Positions 63,081 through 64,000 of a DNA stretch of 64,000 bases are shown here, one piece after another. Under the pieces are notes generated by a model, which was not told where the DNA came from, searched no databases, and was given only the letters and a program-made list of their open reading frames with translations. The stretch comes from Pycnopodia helianthoides (lineage: Eukaryota > Echinodermata > Asteroidea > Forcipulatida > Asteriidae): contig CM063260.1 in assembly GCA_032158295.1 (NCBI GenBank), forward strand, positions 5,899,501 through 5,963,500, given 5' to 3'. Position 1 is the first letter of the stretch. Every line of letters begins with the position of its first letter. The translations under genes and the position numbers were made by a program.

Positions 63081-64000
63081 TGATTGCGGTTTATTTTAGT
63101 TGAGCTGCTACAGTGTTGTCAAACAAAAAAAAATCATTGAACTCAATCCTACTGTAAATGAATTCGCAAATTAATAGCCAACTGTCAATCCTTTCTCAAA
63201 CCTGACCACTTGATCCACCCCCCACCATTTTTGAAGACGGTGACAATTAAATAAAAATACACAAGCACCCAATTACATCCTCCATGTATCACCAATGTAG
63301 TTTTGGTTTCGCTTTCCTTCATTTGAAAACGTGTCAAATGTTATTTAGAAAGGCCTTTTTTTCGAAGCAAAGAAATACTTGTCATTACTGGGTGTTTAGC
63401 AGTGTTTCTTTCTGTCAAGTATAGATCAAGTATACTTTAAAAAAAAAATGAACTTCTACAATAAAGTGCAACCCATCCCTCGTTGTTTTTTAGTTAGCAT
63501 GATTCAACCAGGATCTGTTGTTTGTCTGATATTTCATGATCCAAACTTCCGTCTATCTGCCTCAGAAATATTAACCAATTATGGTGAAATTAACAGAGAT
63601 ATTGTTTACATTGTAAAGTCCTGCTCAGAATTCGGTCTCACCTCTTATTGTGCATGATTATTTTTTGACACCTCTTCACTCCTTTTAAAATGTTTTGTTT
63701 TATGAAATAAATAGTGTTTAAATACTATGTTTTTAAAGATTTATTGTTCTGGTTTGCGTTTTAAAATGGCCAGATCTTCAGCACTACATGTAGCTCAATC
63801 CGTACATAATGTGTAAAACAATATTTTTCTTGATTCAATCGCTTAAATCGCTTTAGAGGACGGGCTGATGGGGTCATGCTGATCGTGTTTTACTTGCAAT
63901 TAAGGTGATGACCTTCACTCAGCAAGCTATTTATTAGACTTACAAAGAATGCACGGTGAATAAAGTGTGTATTATATCATAATTGATGTATTTTTTTCCC
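63081..64000. other. No supported gene at the right edge
   Basis: AT-rich. A 70-codon frame at 63448-63657 has no recognised family or splice context. Confidence 0.35.

Noticed and set aside
1..64000. A novel multi-gene defence, metabolic or toxin system
   Set aside because: Only two unrelated spliced housekeeping-type genes are supported; no cluster, transposase or clustered accessory genes are visible.

Overview
The window is nuclear DNA of an intron-rich animal. It contains no operons, ribosome-binding sites or phage-like blocks. Two real protein genes can be assembled from spliced exons. Nearly everything else is short non-autonomous transposons, tRNA-derived SINEs and tandem arrays. The repeat style (many MITEs with clear target-site duplications, SINEs with a LINE-like tail) and the two genes fit a marine invertebrate deuterostome, perhaps an echinoderm. 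That placement is inference, because no species-diagnostic gene is present.

Gene 1 (+ strand) is a homologue of AGTRAP/ATRAP, the four-helix membrane protein known in vertebrates for binding the type-1 angiotensin II receptor. Five coding exons are secure: 23646-23680, 30961-31075, 32310-32400, 33390-33432 and 35195-35405. Splice sites and codon phases agree throughout. The first exon is not secure; 801-857 and 15796-15825 are candidates. The acceptor of the 30961 exon lies at the end of a four-copy, roughly 99-bp tandem duplication of its own intron/exon boundary.

Gene 2 (- strand) is LRRC23, a leucine-rich-repeat protein of motile-cilium radial spokes. Its exons are 59058-58889 (start ATG at 59002), 57234-57122, 56587-56334, 55171-55041, 46810-46597 and 45629-45436. 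All phases join without correction and give 339 residues. The C-terminus has two possible endings, because a strong donor lies 12 codons before the in-frame stop. A 31-bp tandem array begins just beyond the stop. The two genes converge, separated by about 10 kb (35406-45435).

Layout: 1-23645 is repeat-rich DNA, probably including AGTRAP intron 1. It holds a triplicated SINE block (9081-9965), a G-rich array (12000-12311), a 1.1-kb minisatellite (19437-20541) and several MITEs. 23646-35405 is the body of AGTRAP, with an 80-bp satellite (29026-29935) and an inverted-motif array (32455-33135) in its introns. 35406-45435 is intergenic, with SINEs and palindromic elements. 45436-59058 is LRRC23, whose introns hold two LINE C-terminal remnants, a near-perfect 200-bp palindrome and an expanded MITE. 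59059-64000 is upstream DNA with scattered repeats.

The two genes have no evident functional link. I found no CRISPR array, rRNA, intact tRNA gene, autonomous transposase or gene cluster, and nothing that supports a new multi-gene system. The most unusual signals concern how MITE and exon-boundary sequences have seeded tandem arrays.
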